From: Solibacillus silvestris_B
GTDB taxonomy: Bacteria; Bacillota; Bacilli; Bacillales_A; Planococcaceae
DNA: 64,000 nt
Assembly (NCBI RefSeq): GCF_051967575.1
Contig: NZ_JBQCJW010000015.1
Location: forward strand, 9,491-73,490
Direction of reading: 5' to 3'
Below, piece by piece: positions 40,765-49,667 of the stretch. The position numbers and the translations under genes are program-made. The notes beneath the pieces were generated by a model. The model worked only from the letters and a program-made list of their open reading frames with translations, was not told where the DNA came from and did not search any database. Every line of letters begins with the position of its first letter. The stretch's first letter is position 1.

Positions 40765-42456
40765 TTGTTAAGAGAATTAAGCATTCGAAATTTTGCTATT
40801 ATTGATGATTTGACCGTTAGTTTTTTTGGCGGTTTGACTGTATTGACGGGAGAGACGGGTGCCGGAAAATCCATCATTATTGATGCGGTCAATATTTTGG
40901 CAGGTGGGCGCGGCTCGACTGAATTTATTCGTCACGGCGAAAAAAAGGCCGAATTGGGCGGATTATTCCAAGTGAACAATAACTATCATCCGATATTTTC
41001 TAAATTAGAAGAACATGGCATTGAGGCGGAAGAGGGAACGATTATTTTGCGTCGGGATTTAAACGATTCCGGGAAAAGTATTTGCCGGGTAAACGGCAAA
41101 CTCGTTCCGCTGTCTGTTTTACGGGAAATAGGCGGCAGTTTGATTGATATTCATGGCCAGCACGAAAACCAGGAGCTCATGGATGAAAAATTCCATATTC
41201 ACTTATTGGATCATTATGCACATATTGCGTTACAGGCTGTTAAAGATGAATATGATGTGGCATATGAAGCATATCGCCAATTAAAAAAAGAAGTGGCCGA
41301 GTTAAGCATGGACGAGCAGCGGATGGCGCAGCGCATTGATTTATATCAATTCCAAATCCAGGAGCTGGAACAAGCTGCGCTGCGGATCGATGAAGAGGAG
41401 GCGTTAAATGAAGAGCGTCTTCGCCTCATGAACTTCCATAAAATTTTTGAGCGGGCGAATATGGCATATGAAGCAATTTCCGGGGATGCGAATGGGCTTG
41501 ATTTTATCGGCAATGCGATGAATGCGCTTGAAGATATTGTGATGCTTGATGCTCATTTTAAAGAGCCTTCGGAAGCGGTCACATCAAGCTTTTATGCACT
41601 TCAGGATGCAGCATACCAAATTAAACATGTGCTTGATGACTTGGAATATGATGCCGAGCGTTTAAATGAAGTCGAACAACGTCTAGCATTATATCAAAAT
41701 ATGAAGCGTAAATACGGCACGACGGTGGAAGAAATTTTGGTATATTACGAAAAAATCGAAGAAGAGCTAAGCCAGCTGATGAACCGTGATGAAACAATGC
41801 AAAGAAATGAGCAATTATTGGCGGAGATGGAATCGAATTTACACCGGATTGCCGATGAATTGACGGAAATCCGAAAAGAAAATGCGTTGAAGCTCAGTGA
41901 AGCAATTATGAATGAATTGCGCATGCTGCATATGGAAAAAGCGCAGTTTATCGTTCGTTTCGAGTCATTAAACCAGCTTGATGCACATGGCAAAGATGGG
42001 GTCGCATTTTATATTTCGACAAATGTCGGGGAGCCTCCAAAGTCATTGCCGAAAGTTGCTTCAGGCGGAGAACTTTCTAGGATGATGCTTGCTTTAAAGA
42101 CGATTTTTTCCACGTCCAATGGCATTACGTCGATTATTTTCGATGAGGTGGACACAGGTGTAAGCGGGCGTGTTGCCCAGGCTATCGCGGAAAAAATAGC
42201 GGCGATTTCAGTTAATTCACAAGTGTTATGCATTTCGCATCTGCCGCAAGTTGCTGCAATGGCAGATCACCATTATTATATTAAAAAGCAAGTGGAGCAT
42301 GACCGCACCTTTACGACGATTTCGGAAATGGAAGAGAAAGAGCGCATTGAGGAAATCAGTAGAATGATGAGCGGGGCAGAGATTACAGAACTTACGCTGC
42401 AGCACGCATCAGAGCTTATTCAAATGGCTAATGAGCGCAAAGAAACGATGAGTTGA
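40765..42456 (+). CDS. recN: DNA repair protein RecN
   Basis: SMC-like ATPase acting early in double-strand break repair, 563 residues. The N-terminal LRELSIRNFAIIDDL and Walker A GETGAGKSIIIDA are followed by DIHGQHENQEL, a long coiled-coil middle, and the C-terminal signature ASGGELSRMMLALK with Walker B SIIFDEVDTGVSG. The start is TTG 40765 after CGAGGTGG. A terminator follows. Confidence 0.95.
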   Translation: MLRELSIRNFAIIDDLTVSFFGGLTVLTGETGAGKSIIIDAVNILAGGRGSTEFIRHGEKKAELGGLFQVNNNYHPIFSKLEEHGIEAEEGTIILRRDLNDSGKSICRVNGKLVPLSVLREIGGSLIDIHGQHENQELMDEKFHIHLLDHYAHIALQAVKDEYDVAYEAYRQLKKEVAELSMDEQRMAQRIDLYQFQIQELEQAALRIDEEEALNEERLRLMNFHKIFERANMAYEAISGDANGLDFIGNAMNALEDIVMLDAHFKEPSEAVTSSFYALQDAAYQIKHVLDDLEYDAERLNEVEQRLALYQNMKRKYGTTVEEILVYYEKIEEELSQLMNRDETMQRNEQLLAEMESNLHRIADELTEIRKENALKLSEAIMNELRMLHMEKAQFIVRFESLNQLDAHGKDGVAFYISTNVGEPPKSLPKVASGGELSRMMLALKTIFSTSNGITSIIFDEVDTGVSGRVAQAIAEKIAAISVNSQVLCISHLPQVAAMADHHYYIKKQVEHDRTFTTISEMEEKERIEEISRMMSGAEITELTLQHASELIQMANERKETMS

Positions 42457-42466
42457 CAAATAAAAG

Positions 42467-42502
42467 CCGTCCAAAAAATTTAAAATTTTGGACGGTATTT
42501 TT
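42467..42502 (+). terminator. Terminator of argR-recN
   Basis: CCGTCCAAAA/TTTTGGACGG perfect stem followed by TATTTTTA. Confidence 0.88.
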
Positions 42503-42599
42503 ATATTCATAAAATGCAAAAATAAGCAGTAACAGTACAGTGATGCGTAAAACTGATTAATACATTCTAATTTTTCCTCATATCAACAAAATTTTTCCG

Positions 42600-42630
42600 T
42601 TCATAACTCCTTAATTTTTTTCACATAGTA
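42600..42630 (+). promoter_or_regulatory. Candidate forespore promoter of spoIVB
   Basis: TTCATA (42600-42605) and CATAGTA (42624-42630), spaced by 18 bases, resemble sigma-G/F promoter elements. spoIVB is transcribed in the forespore in B. subtilis, which supports the reading. Confidence 0.5.
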
Positions 42631-42648
42631 AGCGCATAGAGGAGGTGA

Positions 42649-43578
42649 ATGATCATTAAAAAATGGTGGATACTCGTTGTAATGCTTTTTGTGATGTCAC
42701 CAATGCAAGTTTTAGGGAAATCTTTAATTCCGATGGGGCATTCAATTGGGGTGCAATTGCAAATGCCCTATGTCATCGTTGCGCAAGACGTGTTACTGGA
42801 AAATAGTGAGTGGTTGAAAAAAGGAGAACGCATTTCTGAATTGAATGGTGAAAAGATCAGTCAGTTAGACGAGTTGTCCGGTGAGGGCGAAACGTTTATA
42901 CTGACAGTTGAAAATGGAAAGCAACAACGAGAAATCGGCGTATCAACACACCAATTGATGCATTTAAAACCATTTTTGAAAAGTGAAACAGATGGAGTAG
43001 GCACACTGACGTATATCGACCCTGAAACGATGGAATATGGAGCACTCGGTCATCAAATCGTAGACTCAACGATTAAGCAGCCTCCGAATTTCAGCAATGG
43101 TGCTATTTATGAAGCGTCCATCTCACAAGTGAAAAAAAGTACACCTGGCCAGCCTGGATACAAAATTTCAATTGTAGATAAATCACAATCCCCGCTCGGT
43201 ACGGTAAACAGCAATGATGTTTACGGTATTTTTGGAAATTGGGAACAATCTTTACATGACAGTTTGCATCAACCGCTTGAAATTATACATGCCAATCAAT
43301 TGAAAAAAGGAAAAGCACAAATATTAACGGCAATCGACGGAGAAGCGGTCAATTTGTTTGATATAAAAATTGACAAACAAACTGATAATACGTTTACGTT
43401 TCATGTCACTGATGAACGGCTTATAAATAAAACGGGCGGCATTATCCAGGGGATGAGCGGCAGCCCAATTATTCAGGACAATCAATTTGTCGGTGCCGTA
43501 ACCCACATGTTTATCGAGGAACCAACGAAGGGTGCTGGGATTCTCGTTATCGAAATGCTAAAAAAAAGCCCTAATTAA
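42649..43578 (+). CDS. spoIVB: SpoIVB serine peptidase (short form)
   Basis: Forespore-secreted peptidase that triggers pro-sigma-K processing. It has 309 residues against about 426 in B. subtilis: an N-terminal signal anchor, a PDZ-like region (about 30-105) that is shorter than usual, and an S55 peptidase domain with YGALGHQIVD and the catalytic serine in GMSGSPI. The C-terminal VTHMFIEEPTKGAGI block is complete. The start follows GAGGAGGTG. It lies directly ahead of spo0A as in other sporeformers. Confidence 0.92.
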   Translation: MIIKKWWILVVMLFVMSPMQVLGKSLIPMGHSIGVQLQMPYVIVAQDVLLENSEWLKKGERISELNGEKISQLDELSGEGETFILTVENGKQQREIGVSTHQLMHLKPFLKSETDGVGTLTYIDPETMEYGALGHQIVDSTIKQPPNFSNGAIYEASISQVKKSTPGQPGYKISIVDKSQSPLGTVNSNDVYGIFGNWEQSLHDSLHQPLEIIHANQLKKGKAQILTAIDGEAVNLFDIKIDKQTDNTFTFHVTDERLINKTGGIIQGMSGSPIIQDNQFVGAVTHMFIEEPTKGAGILVIEMLKKSPN

Positions 43579-43587
43579 GAACTTTTT

Positions 43588-43624
43588 GACTATACTTTTC
43601 ACAAAAGTGTAGTCATCTTTTCCT
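43588..43624 (+). terminator. Terminator of spoIVB
   Basis: GACTATACTTTT-CAC-AAAAGTGTAGTC (one G-U pair), followed by TCTTTTCC. Confidence 0.75.
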
Positions 43625-43653
43625 TTTTTAATTAAAATGGTACATATAGATAA

Positions 43654-43850
43654 TTCGACAAATGTAGAACCATATATTTCCTTGTCGATTTGGATAGAAA
43701 ATATAATACCACATACTCATTTTTGTGTGTTCGAAAGGATTTTTAACAATCCTGTCGAAACTTCACTAAATGACAATGCAAAAAATAGGGATAGAAAGAC
43801 AACTGTCGATCATTTTTGTTACAATTATATGACAAAGCAATTTTGCGACA
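43654..43850 (+). promoter_or_regulatory. Cluster of 0A-box-like sites upstream of spo0A
   Basis: Exact 0A boxes occur at 43654-43660 (TTCGACA) and 43753-43759 (TGTCGAA). One-mismatch copies (TGTCGAT) are at 43683-43689 and 43804-43809, and TGCGACA at 43844-43850. AGGATTTTT at 43736-43744 followed by GTCGAAAC could be a sigma-H-type promoter overlapping a box. This suggests autoregulation of spo0A, as known in B. subtilis. Confidence 0.55.
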
Positions 43851-43927
43851 ATTGTTAGGAAGTTCATAACGATTTGCCATTGCATTTTACAAAGAAGGAG
43901 CAGGCCAAATTTAAAGGGGGATTTTGT

Positions 43928-44719
43928 TTGACAAAGGTTAAAATTGCGATTGTTGATGATAATCGCGAATTAGTGAAAATGATGGAGATGTATTTTGCAA
44001 ACCATGCGCAAATTGAAGTTGTCGCAACTGCATCAAATGGAAAAATGTGTATTAAAATGTTGGACGAGCATAAAATCGACGTGCTGCTTTTAGATATAAT
44101 TATGCCGCATTTAGATGGTTTGGCTGTATTGGAAGAAATGTATAATGATGAGCGACACATGCATACACAAGTTATTATGCTGACTGCTTTTGGACAGGAA
44201 GATGTCATGAAGCAAGCCGTGAATTTTGGCGCTTCTTATTTTATGCTAAAGCCATTTGAATTTGAGCAGCTTGTGCAAAAAATACTTCACTGTGCCGGAA
44301 AGAAATTCGAACTTGAAAAACGTGTTCCTATTTTGGCGACGAATAGCACGACAAAAATTGATTCCAGACTACTAGATACGACGATTACAGGGATCATTAA
44401 AGAAATCGGGGTCCCTGCACATATTAAAGGATACGCCTATTTACGTGAGGCGATTCAAATGGTGTACAATGATATTGAACTATTAAGCTCCGTAACGAAA
44501 ATCCTGTACCCTGAAATCGCAAAAAAATTCGGCACAACGCCTTCTCGTGTGGAACGAGCAATCCGTCATGCCATTGAAGTCGCATGGAACCGCGGCAGCT
44601 ATGAAAACATTTCTGAGCTGTTCGGCTATACCGTGCACCATATGAAGTCAAAACCGACGAACTCGGAATTTATAGCGATGATTGCGGACAAGATCCGTAT
44701 TGAGATGGTGGCGAGTTAA
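43928..44719 (+). CDS. spo0A: Sporulation master regulator Spo0A
   Basis: Response regulator that commits the cell to sporulation when phosphorylated. The TTG at 43928 gives 263 residues and follows AAAGGGGGA; the frame open from 43874 adds an unlikely N-terminus. The receiver domain has Asp10/Asp11, the phospho-acceptor Asp56 in LLLDIIMPHLDGLAVLE, and MLTAFGQEDV. The C-terminal DNA-binding domain has EIGVPAHIKGYAYLREAI and TPSRVERAIRHAIEVAW. Both domains are intact, so the sporulation switch appears functional despite the reduced spoIIIA cluster. Confidence 0.97.
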   Translation: MTKVKIAIVDDNRELVKMMEMYFANHAQIEVVATASNGKMCIKMLDEHKIDVLLLDIIMPHLDGLAVLEEMYNDERHMHTQVIMLTAFGQEDVMKQAVNFGASYFMLKPFEFEQLVQKILHCAGKKFELEKRVPILATNSTTKIDSRLLDTTITGIIKEIGVPAHIKGYAYLREAIQMVYNDIELLSSVTKILYPEIAKKFGTTPSRVERAIRHAIEVAWNRGSYENISELFGYTVHHMKSKPTNSEFIAMIADKIRIEMVAS

Positions 44720-44753
44720 TAGATATGTATTGAACTAAGTTTAATTTTATAAG

Positions 44754-44812
44754 AAGGGGGTAATGACAGCTAAGTAAGGCATTTAAAGTCTTCGTTTTTA
44801 CCTCCTTTTTAG
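44754..44812 (+). terminator. Probable spo0A terminator with a long loop
   Basis: AAGGGGGTAA and TTACCTCCTT can form a 10-bp stem (one G-U pair) around a loop of about 35 bases, followed by TTT. The long loop is unusual, and a small RNA cannot be excluded. Confidence 0.5.
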
Positions 44813-44846
44813 AATGATATGCTTGAAGTCCATATTATTCTCTTTC

Positions 44847-44878
44847 GTGCCCAGCATATACTGGGCACTCTTTTTTTT
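44847..44878 (+). terminator. Strong terminator downstream of spo0A
   Basis: GTGCCCAG-CATATA-CTGGGCAC followed by C and eight T. Two terminators in tandem isolate spo0A from the next gene. No gene is seen in 44720-44975. Confidence 0.9.
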
Positions 44879-44975
44879 GCTCTCTATACTGTCATCTTTT
44901 TTTAACGTTAATTTTACATTATTAATGTTTCGGGAAAGTAAAATGATAGGAAACGGTGAAAAGGAGAGATGAAAG

Positions 44976-45410
44976 ATGAAACGATGGAAACTAATGCTGC
45001 TCATTTTAAGCTTGCTAATCATCACACTGCTCATAAAATTTCCCCTCAACTTAAATGCATCTTCCTCAAAACCAGCCGATTTTACGGGTGATGTTGTGAA
45101 AAACTATACAGAGGATTTACGCCCGCAACGTGAAGCATGCTACAATGATATATTATTATTGGGTACATTAACTAATCCGCAGCTCCAGGCGAGAAAAATT
45201 GAGCTTCAAGCATATTTAAATGAGTTGAATGATATTAAAAATGTCATAATTTCGAATAATATAAACAATAGGAATTTGTACACTTCTATTGAACTAGATA
45301 TTATGTTGATAAAAAATACTCTACGAGCAATTGAGACTAAAGATGAAAGCTATTTAAGTGATGTATCAGAAATGTATTATAATTTATTACAATATCAACG
45401 TTTGCTGTAA
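44976..45410 (+). CDS. Secreted or membrane-anchored protein of unknown function
   Basis: A 144-residue protein with an N-terminal signal peptide or anchor (Lys/Arg start, hydrophobic 6-20). The rest is polar and predicted helical, with two Leu-rich segments (NPQLQARKIELQAYLNEL and SIELDIMLIKNTLRAI). No family is recognised. GAAAAGGAGAG lies upstream of the ATG. It is flanked by a terminator and a 149-base gap and is probably monocistronic; the codon usage is AT-rich compared with its neighbours. Confidence 0.7.
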   Translation: MKRWKLMLLILSLLIITLLIKFPLNLNASSSKPADFTGDVVKNYTEDLRPQREACYNDILLLGTLTNPQLQARKIELQAYLNELNDIKNVIISNNINNRNLYTSIELDIMLIKNTLRAIETKDESYLSDVSEMYYNLLQYQRLL

Positions 45411-45559
45411 AAGATGGTTATAGGTAATATTACCTTGGTGAATTAATACTTTTGATTTATTTTGATTTCTATGATAAAAAACCTTATTAATAGGCAATAT
45501 TTAACTAAACAAATATCCGAAATTTGTATATACTGTAATGTATGAGGAGGAGGATATGC

Positions 45560-47131
45560 GTGGTTATTTTTGAAAATCGTTTTTTTGAAGTAGAAGAAAA
45601 TAACGGAAAAGTATATATAAAAACGATACAGCCAGGCTTTATGTTAAAAGATTTTGATACGATTGTGCGCCTAAATCCTCGCATCAAACTAACCAATTTT
45701 GCAGTATTGAAGAAAGTTCTAAATGAAGTGACAAACAATCCGGTGGAAATCGGCACATGGCTGCCATCCGTTACATTGGAAGTGTCGCGCGATAAAATGT
45801 CCGCTTCTCTTTTCGTATTCGAAACAGTCGATTTTATACGAGAAAACCAACAATCCTTTCAGCAAGATGTAAAAAAGCTATTAGAAGAAAATGATATTAA
45901 GCACGGAATTTTAGATATTAAAATGGAATCGATTGTTAGTGGAAAGGCGATATTGATTGCGCAGGGGACGCCACCCGTTAAAGGGGAAGATGCACAAATA
46001 AGATATCTGCAAATCCCCGAACGAAAACCCGTTATCCGCGAAGATGGGAAAGCGGATTACTATGACATGAATTTTATTTTCGAAATTGAAGAAGGTGCAT
46101 GGTTGGGCGAAAAAGTCCATGCACAGTCAGGTATTCCAGGAACGAATGTCCACGGAGAGCCAATTGCTGCTCAAAGGGGACGGGATTTACCGCTGAAATA
46201 TGACCGCAAATCCGCGTATGAAGAGGAAGAGGACGGCAAGACGGTTCTTCGCTCTAAAATAAGCGGTGTATTCGAAGACCATAAAGGTATGGTAAGCGTC
46301 AATCACCATTTGCCGATTAGCGGCGATGTAGGCGTTGAAACAGGGAATATTGATTTTAATGGATCGATTTCGATACGGGGCACGGTTCAGGCCGGTTTTT
46401 CGGTTATTGCCAAAGGCGACATTTCGATTGAAGGTCCTGAAGGTGTATCTGGCGCAAAACTCATTAAGTCCATTGACGGCGATATATTCATTCGCGGAGG
46501 CATTTTTGGGCTCGGTCAAACACGTGTAGAAGCAGGCGGAAATATTTTCGTAAAGCATGTGAACGAAGCCCATTTAGTTGCAGGCCAGGATATTAACATC
46601 GGTTTTTACGCGTTGGGCTCAAACATTTCAGCACATTCAATTTTAGTTGATGAACGAAAAGGGAAAATTATCGGCGGAACAGCAATAGCCAAAAGCACGA
46701 TTGTTTCCGCGATTACCGGAAATCGATTAGAGCGGCGTACAGAGCTTATCATCAATAGCGTGAACAAAACGGACGGTCTTGAGCTCATCCAGACAAAAGC
46801 AGCATTGTTAAAGTCGATGCAGGAAGATACTTTGCAGCTGGAGTCGCAAATTAACCGCATATTGCCTGTCGCTCAGAATTTAACAAAACCGCAATTGGCA
46901 GCATTCGAGCAGACAAAACAAAAGCTGGCGTCAAATAAGGAATCCGTTATGAATCTAGATCGGGAAATTAAGCAATTGATGAATGATTTACGCAGTGTCG
47001 GCAAGGAAGAAATCCATGTGACTAAAGAAGCGCATCCAGGTACATATATTCAAATTGGCAAAAAGTCATCTATATTATCGACTATGACGAATGGCCGGTT
47101 CTTATTGGAATTTGGAGAGTTGAATGTATAA
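45560..47131 (+). CDS. FapA-family (DUF342) polymer-forming protein
   Basis: A 523-residue cytoplasmic protein of the FapA/DUF342 family. The N-terminal region (about 1-160) is followed by the Gly-rich beta-helix-like core with GAWLGEKVHAQSGIPGTNVHGE, GNIDFNGSISIRGTVQAGF and GGNIFVKHV repeats, then a coiled coil (about 400-470). The family is loosely linked to flagellar or surface assembly; its role here is unknown. GTG 45560 fits GAGGAGGAGG six bases upstream; the ATG at 45542 lies within that site. The stop overlaps the next ATG. Confidence 0.8.
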   Translation: MVIFENRFFEVEENNGKVYIKTIQPGFMLKDFDTIVRLNPRIKLTNFAVLKKVLNEVTNNPVEIGTWLPSVTLEVSRDKMSASLFVFETVDFIRENQQSFQQDVKKLLEENDIKHGILDIKMESIVSGKAILIAQGTPPVKGEDAQIRYLQIPERKPVIREDGKADYYDMNFIFEIEEGAWLGEKVHAQSGIPGTNVHGEPIAAQRGRDLPLKYDRKSAYEEEEDGKTVLRSKISGVFEDHKGMVSVNHHLPISGDVGVETGNIDFNGSISIRGTVQAGFSVIAKGDISIEGPEGVSGAKLIKSIDGDIFIRGGIFGLGQTRVEAGGNIFVKHVNEAHLVAGQDINIGFYALGSNISAHSILVDERKGKIIGGTAIAKSTIVSAITGNRLERRTELIINSVNKTDGLELIQTKAALLKSMQEDTLQLESQINRILPVAQNLTKPQLAAFEQTKQKLASNKESVMNLDREIKQLMNDLRSVGKEEIHVTKEAHPGTYIQIGKKSSILSTMTNGRFLLEFGELNV

Positions 47132-47847
47132 TGAATGATATTCCGATTTTTGCCCATCGCGGAGCATCAAGCTTTCATTTGGAAAATACGTTTTCCGCAT
47201 TTAAAAAAGCAAAAGAAATAGGCGCAGATGGAATCGAACTCGACCTTCAAATTTCGAAGGATGGGGTTTTAGTGGTGTTTCACGATATTGATTTAAAAAG
47301 GCTTGCCGGGGTTAATAAACTAGTCGCTGAGTGCGATTATGAGGAGCTTATTCGCTACAATTTAGGAACCCGCTTTAAACGGATGTTTTCCAGAGAGCGC
47401 ATCATGTCCTTTCAAGATGTATTGAACTGGGCAAACTCAGAAAATATAGCACTGAACATTGAATTGAAAGAATCACTTTTAACGAATGTGCATGCCCTTA
47501 AGAATTTACTGAAAAGTATGAAATTACCTCCCGGCAGCCATTTCTCGTCGTTTCACGGAACTTTGTTAGAAACCGTAAAAGAAATACAGCCAAATATTGA
47601 AACAGCATTTATTATTACAAAGAAATTTGATTGGTCATCACTCGGCATCCATGCGTATTATGATGCGATTCATGCACATAAAAGATACTATAAAAGCCGG
47701 TATTTAAAATATTGTGAAACGGCCAATATCGGCATTCGTTTTTACGGGATCCAAGGAAATGAGTCGTTTTTGGAAAATCCGCATTCAGCTGTCATCGGCT
47801 GGATTACCGATTTTCCGCATAAAGTGCGTAAAGCTCGAAATAGATGA
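47131..47847 (+). CDS. Glycerophosphodiester phosphodiesterase
   Basis: Hydrolyses glycerophosphodiesters to glycerol-3-phosphate and an alcohol. The 238 residues form a TIM barrel with the catalytic HRGASSFHLENT, the metal-binding GIELDLQISKDG and VFHD segments, and NIELKE in the middle. There is no signal peptide, so it should be cytoplasmic. It is translationally coupled to the FapA-like gene (TAATG). Its product could feed GlpD. Confidence 0.9.
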   Translation: MNDIPIFAHRGASSFHLENTFSAFKKAKEIGADGIELDLQISKDGVLVVFHDIDLKRLAGVNKLVAECDYEELIRYNLGTRFKRMFSRERIMSFQDVLNWANSENIALNIELKESLLTNVHALKNLLKSMKLPPGSHFSSFHGTLLETVKEIQPNIETAFIITKKFDWSSLGIHAYYDAIHAHKRYYKSRYLKYCETANIGIRFYGIQGNESFLENPHSAVIGWITDFPHKVRKARNR

Positions 47848-47886
47848 AAAGGGTTACTAGAAAATTTTCTAGTAGCCCTTTTTCAT
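47847..47886. terminator. Bidirectional terminator between convergent genes
   Basis: AAAAGGGTTACTAGAAAA and TTTTCTAGTAGCCCTTTT form a long stem (one G-U pair) with A and T tracts on both sides. It serves the + strand phosphodiesterase gene and the - strand DUF2627 gene. Confidence 0.85.
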
Positions 47887-47895
47887 TTACGAAAA

Positions 47896-48129
47896 TCATT
47901 TTTGCCAGCGCTCTGAAACTTTGCCGCGCTTGCGATCCCGATGCAGTAAAAATCCCGCAAAAAATAAAAACGCAAAAGCAAAGAAAAGCGCTCCTACAAC
48001 GAACTGTAACCAAATCCATGGAAACGGCGAAATTAATATGCCAAATAGTGTATCACGCATAAATTTAATCCCAGCTGCCATTAAAAGAGCTGGAATGACA
48101 AGAACGATAAATGCAGCCATACGCGCCAT
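47896..48129 (-). CDS. yqzF: DUF2627 (YqzF-like) membrane protein
   Basis: A 77-residue protein with two hydrophobic segments (about 5-20 and 38-62) and a basic C-terminal tail (HRDRKRGK). Length, topology and location next to the bkd genes match B. subtilis YqzF, whose function is unknown. On the minus strand the ATG follows GGAGGTC. It is one of only two supported intact genes on the minus strand in this window. Confidence 0.8.
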   Translation of the reverse strand: MARMAAFIVLVIPALLMAAGIKFMRDTLFGILISPFPWIWLQFVVGALFFAFAFLFFAGFLLHRDRKRGKVSERWQK

Positions 48130-48391
48130 TTAAAGACCTCCTACCGACTCAATACACTCCCCGTTGCAGTAACGGGGGAAATGCCTTCACTGTTTGAAGT
48201 TTCACTTAATTTTACAATGCTAAAAAAGAATGTCAATAATGTTGAAACAATTTAACAGATGGAAATGAGGAATTTGTCCAATATGAGACGGATTATTATA
48301 CCTATATAACAATTTTATAGATTAAATATTTCGTGTTTCATAATTTTTTTTAGTGCTAAATTATCCGAATTTTCTAATTTAATTAATTTTA

Positions 48392-48407
48392 GGGATTTCT
48401 AGTTGCA
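48392..48407 (+). promoter_or_regulatory. Candidate sigma-54 (SigL) promoter of the bkd operon
   Basis: GG at 48393-48394 and GC at 48405-48406 are separated by exactly 10 bases, and the downstream element is TTGCA as in the sigma-54 -12 box. The -24 half is weak (GGGATT instead of TGGCAC). The B. subtilis bkd operon is SigL-dependent, which motivates the call. The surrounding 48130-48543 region is AT-rich; apart from this site, a small CCCCGTT/AACGGGG hairpin (48159-48177) and the cre-like site it shows nothing I can identify. Confidence 0.35.
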
Positions 48408-48507
48408 TCATCTTAAATTTATAAGTATTGTAAAAATAACGATAATAAAGTTATACAAATTTAACTATTTATTATCTTTAAAGAACAAAAAATAATAATA
48501 TACGAGA

Positions 48508-48522
48508 AAGTAAGCGCTTTCT
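48508..48522 (+). promoter_or_regulatory. cre-like CcpA site ahead of bcd
   Basis: AAGTAAGCGCTTTCT matches the catabolite-responsive element consensus at all but one fixed position and has the AAGCGCTT palindromic core. It lies seven bases before the GGAGGAG Shine-Dalgarno of bcd, where CcpA would block transcription. This fits repression of amino-acid catabolism by preferred sugars. Confidence 0.6.
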
Positions 48523-48543
48523 TAACTGGAGGAGTAGAGTATT

Positions 48544-49638
48544 ATGGAAATTTTCAAGTACATGCAGAAATATGATTTTGAACAAGTTGTCTTTTGTCAA
48601 GATGAGGCATCAGGGTTAAAAGCAGTAATTGCCATACATGATACGACATTAGGTCCTGCTCTAGGAGGTTCACGTATGTGGACTTATGCCTCAGAGGAAG
48701 CCGCAATTGAAGATGCACTTCGTCTAGCGCGCGGCATGACATATAAAAATGCTGCGGCAGGTTTAAACCTTGGCGGAGGGAAGACGGTTATTATCGGCGA
48801 CCCGTTCAAAGATAAAAATGAAGAAATGTTCCGTGCGCTAGGGCGCTTTATTCAAGGGCTGAACGGTCGCTATATTACAGCAGAGGATGTAGGGACGACT
48901 GTTGCCGATATGGACTTAATCCACGAAGAAACAAATTATGTGACAGGTATTTCGCCGGCATTCGGCAGCTCAGGCAATCCATCGCCAATCACTGCTTACG
49001 GTGTGTTTTTAGGAATGAAAGCAGCGGCAAAAGAAGCGTTTGGCGATGATTCTCTAGCAGGTCGTACAGTAGCGGTGCAGGGGCTAGGAAACGTTGCGTA
49101 CACTTTATGCGAATATTTACATAAAGAAGGCGCAAAATTAGTTGTTACAGACATTAATCAACAAGCAATCGACCGTGTAGTGACGAATTTCGATGCGGTT
49201 GCTGTTGCACCTGAAGCGATTTATGAGCAGGAAGCGGATATTTTCGCTCCATGTGCACTTGGAGCGATCATTAATGACGAAACAATTCCGAAATTAAAAG
49301 CGAAAGTAATTGCAGGCTCTTCGAATAATCAGCTCGCTGAATCGAAACATGGTCAAGTTTTACATGAAATGGGCATTGTATATGCGCCGGACTATGTTAT
49401 CAATGCAGGCGGAGTAATTAACGTGGCAGATGAATTATATGGCTACAACCGTGATCGTGCGATGAAGCGCGTCGAAACAATTTACACAAGTTTAGAGAAG
49501 ATTTTCGCGATTTCAAAACAGGAAGATATCCCGACATATTTAGCGGCGAACCGTTTAGCTGAAGAGCGTATTGCGCGTGTTGCGAAATCTCGCAGCCAAT
49601 TTCTTCAAAATGAAAAAAATATATTAAATGGACGTTAA
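48544..49638 (+). CDS. bcd: Branched-chain amino acid (leucine) dehydrogenase
   Basis: NAD-dependent oxidative deamination of Leu, Val and Ile to 2-oxo acids. It has 364 residues. The substrate domain has GGSRMW, the catalytic-Lys segment MTYKNAAAGLNLGGGK and TAEDVGTT; the NAD domain has VAVQGLGNVAYTL. It is the first gene of the catabolic cluster, with a cre-like site just upstream. ptb and buk, which flank it in B. subtilis, and bkdR are absent. Confidence 0.95.
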   Translation: MEIFKYMQKYDFEQVVFCQDEASGLKAVIAIHDTTLGPALGGSRMWTYASEEAAIEDALRLARGMTYKNAAAGLNLGGGKTVIIGDPFKDKNEEMFRALGRFIQGLNGRYITAEDVGTTVADMDLIHEETNYVTGISPAFGSSGNPSPITAYGVFLGMKAAAKEAFGDDSLAGRTVAVQGLGNVAYTLCEYLHKEGAKLVVTDINQQAIDRVVTNFDAVAVAPEAIYEQEADIFAPCALGAIINDETIPKLKAKVIAGSSNNQLAESKHGQVLHEMGIVYAPDYVINAGGVINVADELYGYNRDRAMKRVETIYTSLEKIFAISKQEDIPTYLAANRLAEERIARVAKSRSQFLQNEKNILNGR

Positions 49639-49667
49639 TTTGCAATCGGAAAAAAGGGGGGCTGGTT

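Noticed and set aside
43637..43858. 73-codon frame between spoIVB and spo0A
   Set aside because: It lies over the 0A-box cluster, lacks a Shine-Dalgarno and resembles no protein.
48159..48177. CCCCGTT/AACGGGG hairpin as a terminator or riboswitch
   Set aside because: No T-run on either strand and no known aptamer pattern; it lies just upstream of the DUF2627 gene and may be incidental.
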